From Fibrobacterota bacterium (GTDB lineage Bacteria > Fibrobacterota > Chitinivibrionia > Chitinivibrionales > Chitinispirillaceae): a stretch of 64,000 nt of DNA. How positions within the stretch are numbered: position 1 is the stretch's first letter; each line of letters begins with the position of its first letter. Shown in pieces: positions 17,941-25,569 of the stretch. A program made the position numbers and the translations under genes. A model generated the notes under the pieces. That model was given only the letters and a program-made list of their open reading frames with translations, did not search any database and was not told where the DNA came from. The stretch spans positions 1 to 64,000 of the forward strand of contig JAEZKC010000014.1 of the NCBI GenBank assembly GCA_023436205.1, read 5' to 3'.

Positions 17941-18158
17941 GTGATCTGAAGGAAGTGCCGACAGTGCAGTGCAGCCGGTGTCCAGCATACCCTACCGAGA
18001 TCATGTCCTCTTTCTGACTTTTTCTAATAATCGGCTTTTTTTTGATGGACTGTGTGATTCTCATCACAATCTTTTTACCCAATTTCCTGGTACAATCTAT
18101 CCAGAATGCAGTCTTGATTCTCACACCGGCCCGAGAGATCGGAGAGAAGGAGCACAGT

Positions 18159-18725
18159 ATGGGACTACACAAAAAACTGATGCTGTCATTCGTGATACTT
18201 GTCCTTTCCACAGGAACTGCCAACTCAACCGCCATGTTGCAGCTCGGGCTAAAAGATCTGGCCACCGGGGCGGAGAAAATTGTACAAGCTACGGTGACCG
18301 CTGTAGTACAGCAGTGGAATGCCGACCACACCGTGATCTATACCTACGTTCGAATGGTAATAAAAGACGACCTGCTGGGCAGTGAAGAAGATAATGAGAT
18401 CATTATAAAGCAGCCCGGTGGCAGTGTAGGGACACTAACTCTCAAGGTGCTGGGTTGTGCCGAGTATAAAGTCGGCGAGCAGAATATCCTCTTCTTGTCC
18501 AGAGATCCAGCAACTCCTGCAGCCTACCAGACACTCGGGATGTATCAGGGTAAATATACCATCTATACCGACAATCAGCAGGTCGCCCGTGTTTCTCAGG
18601 ATACTACTCAGAGTCGTACATTGTACAAAGCAGCAGGATCAATGCTTCTGGAGACCGGCAATTCCATGACTCTTGATGATTTTAAGCAGTTGGTGATCGA
18701 CTACCGCAACAACGGAAGCAGATAG
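18159..18725 (+). CDS. Small secreted protein paired with matrixin-type protease
   Basis: The start is set at ATG 18159, preceded by GAGAAGGAG 6 bases upstream; the frame runs further upstream but through sequence with no coding character. The product is 188 residues with a signal peptide (MGLHKKLMLSFVILVLS, cleavage near TANS). After that comes a beta-rich domain with VQATVTAVVQQW and ILFLSRDP. Small proteins of this type commonly sit directly before matrixin-like metalloproteases. The gene ends 11 bp before the protease start, so the two form an operon. A role as inhibitor, chaperone or co-secreted partner is inference; the family itself I cannot name. Confidence 0.8.
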   Translation: MGLHKKLMLSFVILVLSTGTANSTAMLQLGLKDLATGAEKIVQATVTAVVQQWNADHTVIYTYVRMVIKDDLLGSEEDNEIIIKQPGGSVGTLTLKVLGCAEYKVGEQNILFLSRDPATPAAYQTLGMYQGKYTIYTDNQQVARVSQDTTQSRTLYKAAGSMLLETGNSMTLDDFKQLVIDYRNNGSR

Positions 18726-18736
18726 GATGGTGTACC

Positions 18737-21214
18737 ATGGAAAAAAAAATCACAATTTTAATATCGCTTTGTGGACTGATGTCTCAACTATACGCATTCG
18801 CATTTATCGGACCAAAATGGCCGGGAACAAATCCGGTAGTTGAGTATTACATCAATGAAAGAGGCTGTGAGGAAGTGCCAGATGAATGGGAGCATCTGCA
18901 GAACAGTTTCAGTGTATGGCAGGTGCCTTCCACTGCAATAAAATGTAACTACATGGGGACCACTAACGTTAACACAATTGCTGCAGACCGTAAAAACGTT
19001 CTGGTCTGGGCAAGCGGAAGTGATTGGCCTCTGAGCGGAAATGTGATTGCAGCCTGTTATTACTGGTACAATAATACCACTTTAATCGATTTTGATATCG
19101 TTTTTAATGGCCGGAACTTCAAATGGTCAACCACCGGCGAGCCTGATAAAATGGATGTCGGTCATATTGCCACTCACGAAGTGGGACACGCTCTGGGGCT
19201 GGATCATAGTTCAGTTTCCGGCGCAGTGATGTGGCCCACAGCCAGTACCGGTGATATTTCTCACCGCGCGCTTTCAGCTGACGATAGCATTGCCATCAGC
19301 CTTCTGTATCCTCGCACTACGGTTAACAACCATGCCCCGGTGATCACAAGCAAGCCGGTTGTAGAAGCTATTGCCGGACTTAAATATGAATATCAGGTGA
19401 GCGCGACTGATGCTGATGGTGACAGCATTATCTACTCTCTGGCCACAAAGCCGTTTAATATGAAAATAGATTCCATTACTGGTAAAATAGTTTGGTATCC
19501 AAAGTTTCTCGACCTTGGTCCTCATAGCGTAGTTGTTACCGCCCGGGATAAGTTTAACGGTATAGGGAAGCAGGCTTTCACGGTTAATGTAAGCGATCTG
19601 GTTGTTTTCACAAATGACACAGTGGTGAATCCTGGTGAGGCTGTTTCATACAACGTGATGGTCACGCCCATGGATGATTATGGTATTCTGGCCGGTAATA
19701 TCGAGATGGTTTTTAATCATAATGAATTCTCGGTGAGCGGAATCGATACTGTGGGTTCAATACTGCATAATGTTACCCTTGCTACGAATCTTTCCGGGGA
19801 TACAATTCGAGTTGCCTTTGCCGCACCGGACTACTTTTCCGGTAGCGGAGTACTGTTTCGTTTGAATTTTTCTGCCAATGGTGCACAATGTGGAAAAAAT
19901 AGCGGTTTTAAAATACTGAAAGCCTTTTTTAATGATGGCAACCCGGTTGCAAACACTAAAAATGGTGTTATCTATATTGCCTGCAATGGTGACGGGCCAG
20001 GGATGGGATCTTCGATTGATGGTAAGGTGGTTTATTCCGGAAGCAGCAGGGGAGTGAGTGGAGTGAAGGTCGAATGCAAGGAGACCGCAACAGCATCCCT
20101 TTCCTCCCTAGATGGAACGTATCGGCTGGCTCCACTTCCCCGGACCTCTTTACCTTATACTATCCGTGTGCGCAAGGACTCCGGTGATGTTCGTCAGGCG
20201 GTATCCGCTTACGATGCATCGCTCATTTTGCGCTATGTGGTTGGCTTGGAGAAACTTGAGACGTTCGAGTATCAGAAGAAGGCTGCTGATGTCAATGCTA
20301 ATAACATGCTGACTGCCTACGATGCTGCGCTTGTACTGAGATATATCGTAGGTCTGGATGATGTGACGAAAATCGGGAATTGGGTTTGTGCTCCATCAAT
20401 TCAGACTATCCCCAAGCTGGATGCTCCATTGGCCGGTATAGATTTTAAGGCTTATATGATCGGAGATGTGAGCGGCAACTGGGGGGATACATATGATGGA
20501 TTGCCAAAACGAAACAGTTCCGTCACTGCCCTTGTGTTAAACGAGTTTATCCAGAGTGAAAGTGGAACTTCCTCAGGAACTCAACCTTCCTTTAAGAGCA
20601 CAATATCAATTGTCAATCCCAGAAATGATATTTATTCAGGAGAGCTGGATATTGATCTGGAAGGTTTCGATGCTGGAGATCTGGCTCTGAGGCCATTGGC
20701 ACTTCTCAACGGTTTCATATATGCCAGCAACTTTTCAAATGGAAAACTTAAAGTGGCTTTTGCCGGGACTAGTCCTCTCATTAGTGCAGGAGATCTTTTT
20801 GAGCTTTCTGTCACCTCTAAGGATCTTCAGACAATGCCTTCTCTGGAAACAGCCGCCATTAGTTATAATAGGCTCAATGAGATTAGTGAGCGGGTGGTTA
20901 ATTCTCCCGTTTCGTCCAGAATTGTGCCTGTGACTGCAAAGTTTTCCATCGGGAGAGTGTACCCCAATCCATTTATAACCTCTATTAGGATCGAGTACAA
21001 TGTTGCTTCATCTCAGCCAATTGAATTATCAGTTTTTGACTTAAGCGGACGGAAACTTATCACCCTGGCCAATGGTATCAGAAAAGCCGGCAGGTACGAA
21101 GTGGCTTGGGACGGCAGAGATAACTATGGCAGACAGACCAGTGCTAAAGTATTTCTGGTACGGTATGTATCTGGTAGTGAAGTAAAGACGGTACGGCTGT
21201 TCAAAGCGCGTTGA
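18737..21214 (+). CDS. Secreted matrixin-type metalloprotease with cohesin-like, dockerin-like and FlgD-like domains
   Basis: The protein has 825 residues. A signal peptide (1-20) precedes a matrixin catalytic domain with the zinc motif THEVGHALGLDHS near residues 145-157 and a Met-turn candidate in GAVMWP. Residues about 195-285 form a cadherin/putative-Ig module (NHAPVITSKP). About 290-415 is cohesin-like (DTVVNPGEAVSYNVMV, GSGVLFRLNF). About 430-470 is a carboxypeptidase-regulatory-like fold. Then come two dockerin-like repeats near 483-541, AYDASLILRYVVGL and ADVNANNMLTAYDAALVL. The end, from VYPNPF (about 740), is the FlgD/T9SS-like module with GRKLITLANG. Secreted proteolysis or adhesion at the cell surface is inferred. 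GGATGG lies 6 bases before ATG 18737. Confidence 0.88.
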   Translation: MEKKITILISLCGLMSQLYAFAFIGPKWPGTNPVVEYYINERGCEEVPDEWEHLQNSFSVWQVPSTAIKCNYMGTTNVNTIAADRKNVLVWASGSDWPLSGNVIAACYYWYNNTTLIDFDIVFNGRNFKWSTTGEPDKMDVGHIATHEVGHALGLDHSSVSGAVMWPTASTGDISHRALSADDSIAISLLYPRTTVNNHAPVITSKPVVEAIAGLKYEYQVSATDADGDSIIYSLATKPFNMKIDSITGKIVWYPKFLDLGPHSVVVTARDKFNGIGKQAFTVNVSDLVVFTNDTVVNPGEAVSYNVMVTPMDDYGILAGNIEMVFNHNEFSVSGIDTVGSILHNVTLATNLSGDTIRVAFAAPDYFSGSGVLFRLNFSANGAQCGKNSGFKILKAFFNDGNPVANTKNGVIYIACNGDGPGMGSSIDGKVVYSGSSRGVSGVKVECKETATASLSSLDGTYRLAPLPRTSLPYTIRVRKDSGDVRQAVSAYDASLILRYVVGLEKLETFEYQKKAADVNANNMLTAYDAALVLRYIVGLDDVTKIGNWVCAPSIQTIPKLDAPLAGIDFKAYMIGDVSGNWGDTYDGLPKRNSSVTALVLNEFIQSESGTSSGTQPSFKSTISIVNPRNDIYSGELDIDLEGFDAGDLALRPLALLNGFIYASNFSNGKLKVAFAGTSPLISAGDLFELSVTSKDLQTMPSLETAAISYNRLNEISERVVNSPVSSRIVPVTAKFSIGRVYPNPFITSIRIEYNVASSQPIELSVFDLSGRKLITLANGIRKAGRYEVAWDGRDNYGRQTSAKVFLVRYVSGSEVKTVRLFKAR

Positions 21215-21226
21215 AAGGCTGTAATG

Positions 21227-21269
21227 CCAGGAGTGATGGAGTGATTTCTCCATCACTCCTGGTATTTTT
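21227..21269 (+). terminator. Strong Rho-independent terminator after the metalloprotease
   Basis: CCAGGAGTGATGGAG (21227-21241) and CTCCATCACTCCTGG (21248-21262) form a perfect 15-bp stem with a 6-nt loop, followed by TATTTTTG. It lies 13 bp after the protease stop. Confidence 0.9.
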
Positions 21270-21297
21270 GAGGCGATTTTTTTTACTTGGGATCTCC

Positions 21298-21335
21298 CGA
21301 AGATGAATTATGAGCATAATCTTAATTCATCTTCG
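21298..21335. repeat. RAYT-associated hairpin repeat, copy B
   Basis: CGAAGATGAATTA (21298-21310) pairs perfectly with TAATTCATCTTCG (21323-21335) over 13 bp; the loop is 12 nt. Compared with the consensus, one A-T pair in the stem is G-C here, with both arms changed together. That suggests selection on the folded form. Confidence 0.85.
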
Positions 21336-21459
21336 AGACATTCTATCTGGAAGGTTATCTTTCGATTCGTTTTTTTGATGAGTAATTGAAAATTATATTT
21401 GGCTATTTTGGTTGAGTGCTGATCCTTTTATCACTTGTTGTAATTTATTATGAGTATTC

Positions 21460-21500
21460 CTCAAAGATGAATTATGAAAAAATCCTAATTCATCTTTGAG
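21460..21500. repeat. RAYT-associated hairpin repeat, copy C
   Basis: CTCAAAGATGAATTA (21460-21474) and TAATTCATCTTTGAG (21486-21500) are perfect 15-bp arms around an 11-nt loop. The arm sequences are identical to copy E, while the loop differs. Confidence 0.9.
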
Positions 21501-21532
21501 AATGAAGTCCTGCAGAAAATCGTGGCAATACA

Positions 21533-21612
21533 CTCTGATGCCTATTTATGACAGAGCTTCAAAGCGGGTGAGGAGTTTGGTGACCTGCAAGGCGTCTTCG
21601 CCGTTAATATTT
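21533..21612 (-). repeat. Dispersed ~85-bp repeat, copy 2
   Basis: Partner of 17758-17843. The minus strand reads an open frame G-E-DA-L-QVT-KLL-T-RFEAL closing at TAA (21548-21546). It starts 33 bp after hairpin copy C. Both copies sit near a hairpin, but on different sides of it. Confidence 0.55.
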
Positions 21613-21770
21613 GAAATTCCGTACTTTGCTGAAAATAGGAGGTACTATCGGGATACTTCCAGAAGGCATCATTGGGTACGTTGGTGGATTATGACGATTC
21701 CTTACATTGAACTTTGTAATTTCCATGTGTATTTTCAGTTAGAGTGGTAATCAAGGTTAGAATTGAAAGC

Positions 21771-22403
21771 ATGAAAAAAATTTATCAGACGATTTCCATT
21801 ACCGCAGTGTTGACTTTGTTGGGTTGTGCTCATCAGGCGAATCTTTCGGTGGAACATTTGTACTCCGATCCAAGTTTCACCGGTCGTAAGCTCAGCGGAT
21901 CGGTAATCGCGCTGTGTCCGCTTCTTGTTGAGGAAAAGCCCGTGCAGAACGGAGATCTTCGTTCTGAAAATCTGCACAAAGTGCTTCAAAAAAAACGCCC
22001 CGATCTCCAATTTATGGGGTCTGATGGTTTCAAGAATTCATTTGTATCTACTTCAAGATTATCATCTCTCGAAAAACTATATCAAATGCTCTTCAGGAGC
22101 GAGGTACTTGCCTTGAAGCAAGCGGATTCACTCTGGTCTTCTGTGCAATATCCATATATATTGGTGTATAGACTTAAAACCGGCGCACACATAAATGACT
22201 TGCATGAGAATCAGAGCAGACGTTTTTGCGTGGTGGGTGAGCTCTGGAGCAGAGAAAATCGGGAGCCGGTCTGGAGGAGTGAATGTCGAGGCATTACTGC
22301 AGATCCCACAGTATCTGATACACGCATGCTTCTGGAAAGCATTTGCTTGCTGACTATGCAGATACCGGCGGTGCAACCGGGATTCAGCGAGGGGGAGTGG
22401 TAG
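21771..22403 (+). CDS. Lipoprotein of unknown function
   Basis: The start is taken at ATG 21771 (MKKIYQTISI), where a lysine-rich n-region, hydrophobic stretch and lipobox LLGC form a lipoprotein signal; nine upstream in-frame residues do not fit. The mature protein is about 190 residues, with no family I recognise; SGSVIALCPLLVEE and PYILVYRLKTG look like beta strands. It begins a tightly packed string of five genes (lipoprotein, small protein, STAS, lipoprotein, TPR), so a shared envelope function is likely. The next gene begins 2 bp after its stop. Confidence 0.75.
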   Translation: MKKIYQTISITAVLTLLGCAHQANLSVEHLYSDPSFTGRKLSGSVIALCPLLVEEKPVQNGDLRSENLHKVLQKKRPDLQFMGSDGFKNSFVSTSRLSSLEKLYQMLFRSEVLALKQADSLWSSVQYPYILVYRLKTGAHINDLHENQSRRFCVVGELWSRENREPVWRSECRGITADPTVSDTRMLLESICLLTMQIPAVQPGFSEGEW

Positions 22404-22405
22404 AG

Positions 22406-22624
22406 ATGAGAGAGAGCGCTGAAAGAGTAATCAAGGTGGGTTTCAGGAAGAGCCCAAAAAAGGTTTTTGATGAAATTGAACAGGTAACGGCGGAGATGAT
22501 TCGGGCTGGCTGGGTTCTGCGCGAGAGTTGCCTTGAGGATGGATTGGGAAATGTGCACCTTTTTTTTGAAAGAGACCTTAACAGTACACAATCTGAGATA
22601 AGGGAGGAAGAGCATGCGCTTTGA
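22406..22624 (+). CDS. Small hypothetical protein upstream of STAS gene
   Basis: The product has 72 residues, starting at ATG 22406 behind a GGGGGAG site. It reads MRESAERVIKVGFRK then a helical segment, with a predicted strand LGNVHLFFERD. The C-terminus is acidic. The gene overlaps the STAS gene start by 11 bp, indicating coupling. I do not recognise the family. It could be an accessory to the STAS switch, by position only. Confidence 0.65.
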   Translation: MRESAERVIKVGFRKSPKKVFDEIEQVTAEMIRAGWVLRESCLEDGLGNVHLFFERDLNSTQSEIREEEHAL

Positions 22625-22964
22625 AATTGAGCCAGTAGAGAAGTATCAGATGATCCATGTTGTGGGAAATATCGACACTGATGCCAATACAAAAGTATTG
22701 GATGACGAGATCTCGAAGCTGATCGAAAAGGGGTTTCACCATTTTGTTTTCAATCTGGAACGTACGACCTATCTGGACAGCGCAGGAATCAGCATATTTA
22801 TTCACTGCTTGTGTGATGTGCAGGAAAATAATGGATCTGTGTTCATCATTGCAGAAGATAATCAGGTGAAACGTGTCCTGGAGATGGTGGGAATTAATCG
22901 GCTCATCCAGACGTACGGGTCGCAAAAGGAGTTCCTGGATGCTCAAGCTCAGGTGGCGATTTGA
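22614..22964 (+). CDS. STAS domain protein (anti-sigma factor antagonist-like)
   Basis: The product is a single 116-residue STAS domain. It has the beta-strand MIHVVGNIDTDANTKV, the core FNLERTTYLDSAGISIF and the end helix VLEMVGINRLIQTYG. The Ser in DSAGI is the residue phosphorylated in SpoIIAA/RsbV-type proteins. Such proteins act in partner-switching cascades that release sigma factors or control other outputs. No anti-sigma kinase is encoded beside it, so its partner is elsewhere. It overlaps the gene before (11 bp) and shares its stop with the start of the gene after it. Confidence 0.9.
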   Translation: MRFEIEPVEKYQMIHVVGNIDTDANTKVLDDEISKLIEKGFHHFVFNLERTTYLDSAGISIFIHCLCDVQENNGSVFIIAEDNQVKRVLEMVGINRLIQTYGSQKEFLDAQAQVAI

Positions 22965-23365
22965 TGAGGATTCTTCTGTGTACCGTAATTTGTGCAGTGA
23001 GTATGTTTTTCGCTGGATGTGCCATAAGCGGGACAATTGTGGATCGATCACAGAATTCTGCAGATTTAAAGAAAATGCGACTATCCGGGAGCTCTTCGTT
23101 AAGTATATATTGCGGAGGTGCAAAAAGAGATCTTCCGTTAAAAGCGGTAAGGAGCATGAAAATAGATCCATTTCGCACCACTTCTGTAGATGGACTGCTC
23201 TATCTGGGAGTTGAGGCTGAACTGGCTGATGGTACCCGAATAGACGGATCCGACAGGGGTGACTGCTTTATATCTTCGGATAATGGGCTGGTCGGTATAT
23301 CCGGCAAAGGCTCATATTCTGTGACGTTGGACAATGTGAGCAGCATCACTGTAGGAAAGAAGTGA
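22964..23365 (+). CDS. Small lipoprotein
   Basis: ATG 22964 uses the last base of the STAS stop codon (TGATG), a typical reinitiation arrangement. The product has 133 residues: a signal with lipobox FFAGC near residue 19, then a Ser/Gly-rich beta domain. RGDCFISSDNGLVGIS and SVTLDNVSSITVGK look like a barrel or beta-sandwich. I do not recognise a family. It likely sits in the inner or outer membrane, facing the periplasm. Confidence 0.75.
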   Translation: MRILLCTVICAVSMFFAGCAISGTIVDRSQNSADLKKMRLSGSSSLSIYCGGAKRDLPLKAVRSMKIDPFRTTSVDGLLYLGVEAELADGTRIDGSDRGDCFISSDNGLVGISGKGSYSVTLDNVSSITVGKK

Positions 23366-24192
23366 TGGATGTAAAAGCACAGGAGAACCCCCGAAAGCTC
23401 TCTCCGGCAGTTGTGCTGATCAGTGGTTTAATATGTGCCACTTTGCTTGCTTTTGTGGCACTGTCTATTCATTTCCTCTATAATCATTATTCCCCCTCAC
23501 TAGGCAATTCTGAACGATTATTGAAGAAAGGCAAGTATTCTGAGGCTCTTTCTCTTTTAAATAAGGTGGAAGTAAGGGACCCTTTTCGGTCCAGAGAAAT
23601 GATTTTGCGAGGAAAAATTCTTTTCGGAATGCTCACTCAAGAGCTTTCTCGTGAGAACTGGGGTTCTTATGGTGTGAATTCCCAAAATTGGATTTCGCAT
23701 CCGGTTGCTGATCAGGTTGAGCAGATTTTTGTTGATGTGCTTTCGCAGGACAGTGGTAATGTGGAAGCAAGACTTCTTTTAGGAAATCTATATAAGGAAC
23801 AAGGGCGTTTTGAATATGCTCGGCAGCAATTTTCTCAGGTTTTGGAATTGGATGAGGAGAATAGTGAAGCCATGCTTGCGTTGGGTGTTCTTTATGCAGA
23901 AACCGATCAGCTTGAAAAGGCAGAACAGGTTCTTCGCGCTGCCTGGCTTGCTAATGATAAGGACCCCCGTATTGCAAAGAATATTGCTTTTTTCTATCGT
24001 TTTTATAGAAATGCCCCGGAATCATCGATTGTATGGTTCAATCGTTATCTCAATTTAAATCCTCATCGGGACCTGGATGTAAATCAGGCCAAGCTGGAGC
24101 TTGAAAATTTGCTGGCGCGATACCCCGAGTTTGAACCGCAGGAGCCTCAGCATTGGCGGGAGCAGGGGCGTAAGTTTGTTCCCAAACGTTGA
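23365..24192 (+). CDS. TPR-containing membrane protein
   Basis: ATG 23365 again reuses the last base of the previous stop (TGATG). The product has 275 residues: a cytoplasmic N-terminus, one transmembrane segment (about 15-40, VVLISGLICATLLAFVALSI), then tetratricopeptide repeats. Those at LLKKGKYSEALSLLNKVE, LLGNLYKEQGRFEYARQQF and LGVLYAETDQLEKAEQVL are clear. TPRs bind protein partners, so it may scaffold the two lipoproteins of this operon on the outer face of the inner membrane (inference). Hairpin copy D follows its stop by 32 bp. Confidence 0.85.
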   Translation: MDVKAQENPRKLSPAVVLISGLICATLLAFVALSIHFLYNHYSPSLGNSERLLKKGKYSEALSLLNKVEVRDPFRSREMILRGKILFGMLTQELSRENWGSYGVNSQNWISHPVADQVEQIFVDVLSQDSGNVEARLLLGNLYKEQGRFEYARQQFSQVLELDEENSEAMLALGVLYAETDQLEKAEQVLRAAWLANDKDPRIAKNIAFFYRFYRNAPESSIVWFNRYLNLNPHRDLDVNQAKLELENLLARYPEFEPQEPQHWREQGRKFVPKR

Positions 24193-24223
24193 TATTTGTG
24201 GCACACTCTTTTGGAGTGATATC

Positions 24224-24264
24224 TCCAAAGATGAATTAATGAGGATCGATAATTCATCTTTGGA
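24224..24264. repeat. RAYT-associated hairpin repeat, copy D (left of the transposase)
   Basis: TCCAAAGATGAATTA (24224-24238) and TAATTCATCTTTGGA (24250-24264) are perfect 15-bp arms around an 11-nt loop. Relative to copies C and E the two outermost base pairs are swapped (C-G and T-A to T-A and C-G) on both arms, so pairing is kept. It lies 51 bp before the RAYT start. Confidence 0.9.
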
Positions 24265-24315
24265 AGGCCTGGAATTTGCTAATTACTCCTTACCCACACA
24301 ACCAAGGAGTTCCCC

Positions 24316-25296
24316 ATGGCCTCTAAACCCAGAATCTCTGCTCCAGATGTTTTCTACCACATCACCGCCAGAGGTATACCCGAAAGAGACATTTTCCCTA
24401 CCCTAGAACTCAAACGCTTTTTTCTTGAACAACTCGCGATCAGCCTTAAACGCTATGAATTCACCTGCCTTGGATGGTCTCTACAGAAAAATCACTATCA
24501 TTTGATTTTGAAATCAAAAAACCATTCCATTAGTAAAATCATGCAGCGGCTAAATTCCGCATACGCTATAAAATTCAATTCTGAGTTCAAGCGCAAGGGG
24601 GTGGTCTTTTATCGTCGCTTTGCGTCTGTTATCGTACAGGATACCCATTTAAGGGAATTGATACGCTATGTTCATTATAATCCGGTACGCTGTGAGGAAT
24701 GCACAATAAATAATCTCGATCATTACGAATTCAGCGGCCACAGTGCTGTTCTGGGTAATTGTGAGAATGACCTTCTGGATAAAGAGAATTTGCTGAAATT
24801 GTTTAATTCCTCTCAAGATGCGCGGAAGGCTTACAGTGATTTTTTGAAAGAAGGGACGCCCGGTTGTGCTCAGGATGAGGTGATTGCTCAGCTCAGGAAA
24901 TCGAATCAGAATTGTCAAAACAGCTCTAAACCGCAATTATGGATATTAGGAGACAGTGATTTTGTGAGAAGCGTTATCGAGAAAAGTCAGCGGCAAGACA
25001 GTGTTCTTGCTAGGCATCTTCAAATGAACATTTCACGGGAAAATCTTCATCAAATAGTGGAAAAGGTGTTAAGTGTACCATCCGGGTCGCTTTTAAAGCA
25101 GGCAAGGGGTAATAACAAGTCGACAGCCAGAGTTCTTTTTGCATTTATAGGAGTAACAGTTTTAGATTTTAAGGCAGTGGATCTGGCTCGATATCTGGGA
25201 ATAAGCGGTTCCGCTGTTTCAAAGATGATTTCGCGGTTTCTTAATGATCAGGTGGGTTTTTCATTTCTGAAAAAGATTAAGGCTGAAATCCGTTAG
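24316..25296 (+). CDS. REP-associated tyrosine transposase (RAYT, Y1 HUH family)
   Basis: The protein has 326 residues. The N-terminal half is an IS200-like Y1 domain: DVFYHITARG opening strand, HUH metal site H60-Y-H62 in QKNHYHLI, and catalytic Tyr (probably Y118) in IRYVHYNPVR. A C-terminal extension ends in a helix-turn-helix, YLGISGSAVSKMISRF (about 295-312), as in longer RAYTs. AAGGAG precedes ATG 24316. RAYTs nick and join single-stranded REP hairpins and are normally single-copy domesticated genes. Intact hairpins lie on both sides (copies D and E), with no inverted-repeat IS ends seen. This is consistent with a REPtron-like unit. Confidence 0.92.
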   Translation: MASKPRISAPDVFYHITARGIPERDIFPTLELKRFFLEQLAISLKRYEFTCLGWSLQKNHYHLILKSKNHSISKIMQRLNSAYAIKFNSEFKRKGVVFYRRFASVIVQDTHLRELIRYVHYNPVRCEECTINNLDHYEFSGHSAVLGNCENDLLDKENLLKLFNSSQDARKAYSDFLKEGTPGCAQDEVIAQLRKSNQNCQNSSKPQLWILGDSDFVRSVIEKSQRQDSVLARHLQMNISRENLHQIVEKVLSVPSGSLLKQARGNNKSTARVLFAFIGVTVLDFKAVDLARYLGISGSAVSKMISRFLNDQVGFSFLKKIKAEIR

Positions 25297-25510
25297 TACA
25301 AGTGTATTCGAAATACGATTTGATATTCGGTCCTCAGTGTTTGAGAGATCTCTGAGTTGTTTGGAAGGATCTTTTTTCATTTTCATTTCCGAATCACCAT
25401 CGAAACAGGCCGAGTGCTGGTCTTTGTCAGTGGTAAGTGAAAATCCTGTTTGTAATTGGAGGAGGTGTGAAATTTTGGAAAAGGTTTGTAGTGAAATTTC
25501 CCTGTTTATC

Positions 25511-25551
25511 CTCAAAGATGAATTAAGATTATTTCATAATTCATCTTTGAG
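25511..25551. repeat. RAYT-associated hairpin repeat, copy E (right of the transposase)
   Basis: CTCAAAGATGAATTA (25511-25525) and TAATTCATCTTTGAG (25537-25551) are perfect 15-bp arms with an 11-nt loop. It lies 214 bp after the RAYT stop and 18 bp past the stop of the convergent epimerase gene, so it could also shape the 3' end of that transcript. Confidence 0.9.
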
Positions 25552-25569
25552 ATCTAACCTACTTGTCCT

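Larger units (their letters stand above)
17490..18158. other. Non-coding region with repeats and G-rich tracts
   Basis: No credible gene is seen in these 669 bases. They hold a G-rich tract at 17711-17732, copy 1 of an ~85-bp repeat, a four-run G tract at 17870-17896 (G3-T-G3-A-G4 then G3 after 12 bases), and hairpin copy A. A minus-strand frame across 17771-18331 is antisense to the next gene and has no coding features. Confidence 0.5.
21215..21770. other. Non-coding region with two hairpin repeats and a second dispersed repeat
   Basis: This 556-bp gap holds the protease terminator, hairpin copies B and C and copy 2 of the ~85-bp repeat. A plus-strand frame at 21496-21750 runs through the repeat and shows no protein-like features. 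The promoter for the lipoprotein gene at 21771 must lie near its right end; I cannot place it. Confidence 0.5.

Noticed and set aside
17771..18331. 186-codon minus-strand frame across the repeat and the start of the secreted protein gene
   Set aside because: Antisense to a gene with clear start and signal; no protein-like features of its own.
24316..25296. Ordinary IS200/IS605 insertion
   Set aside because: No TnpB partner, and the long C-terminal extension and flanking hairpins fit a RAYT better.
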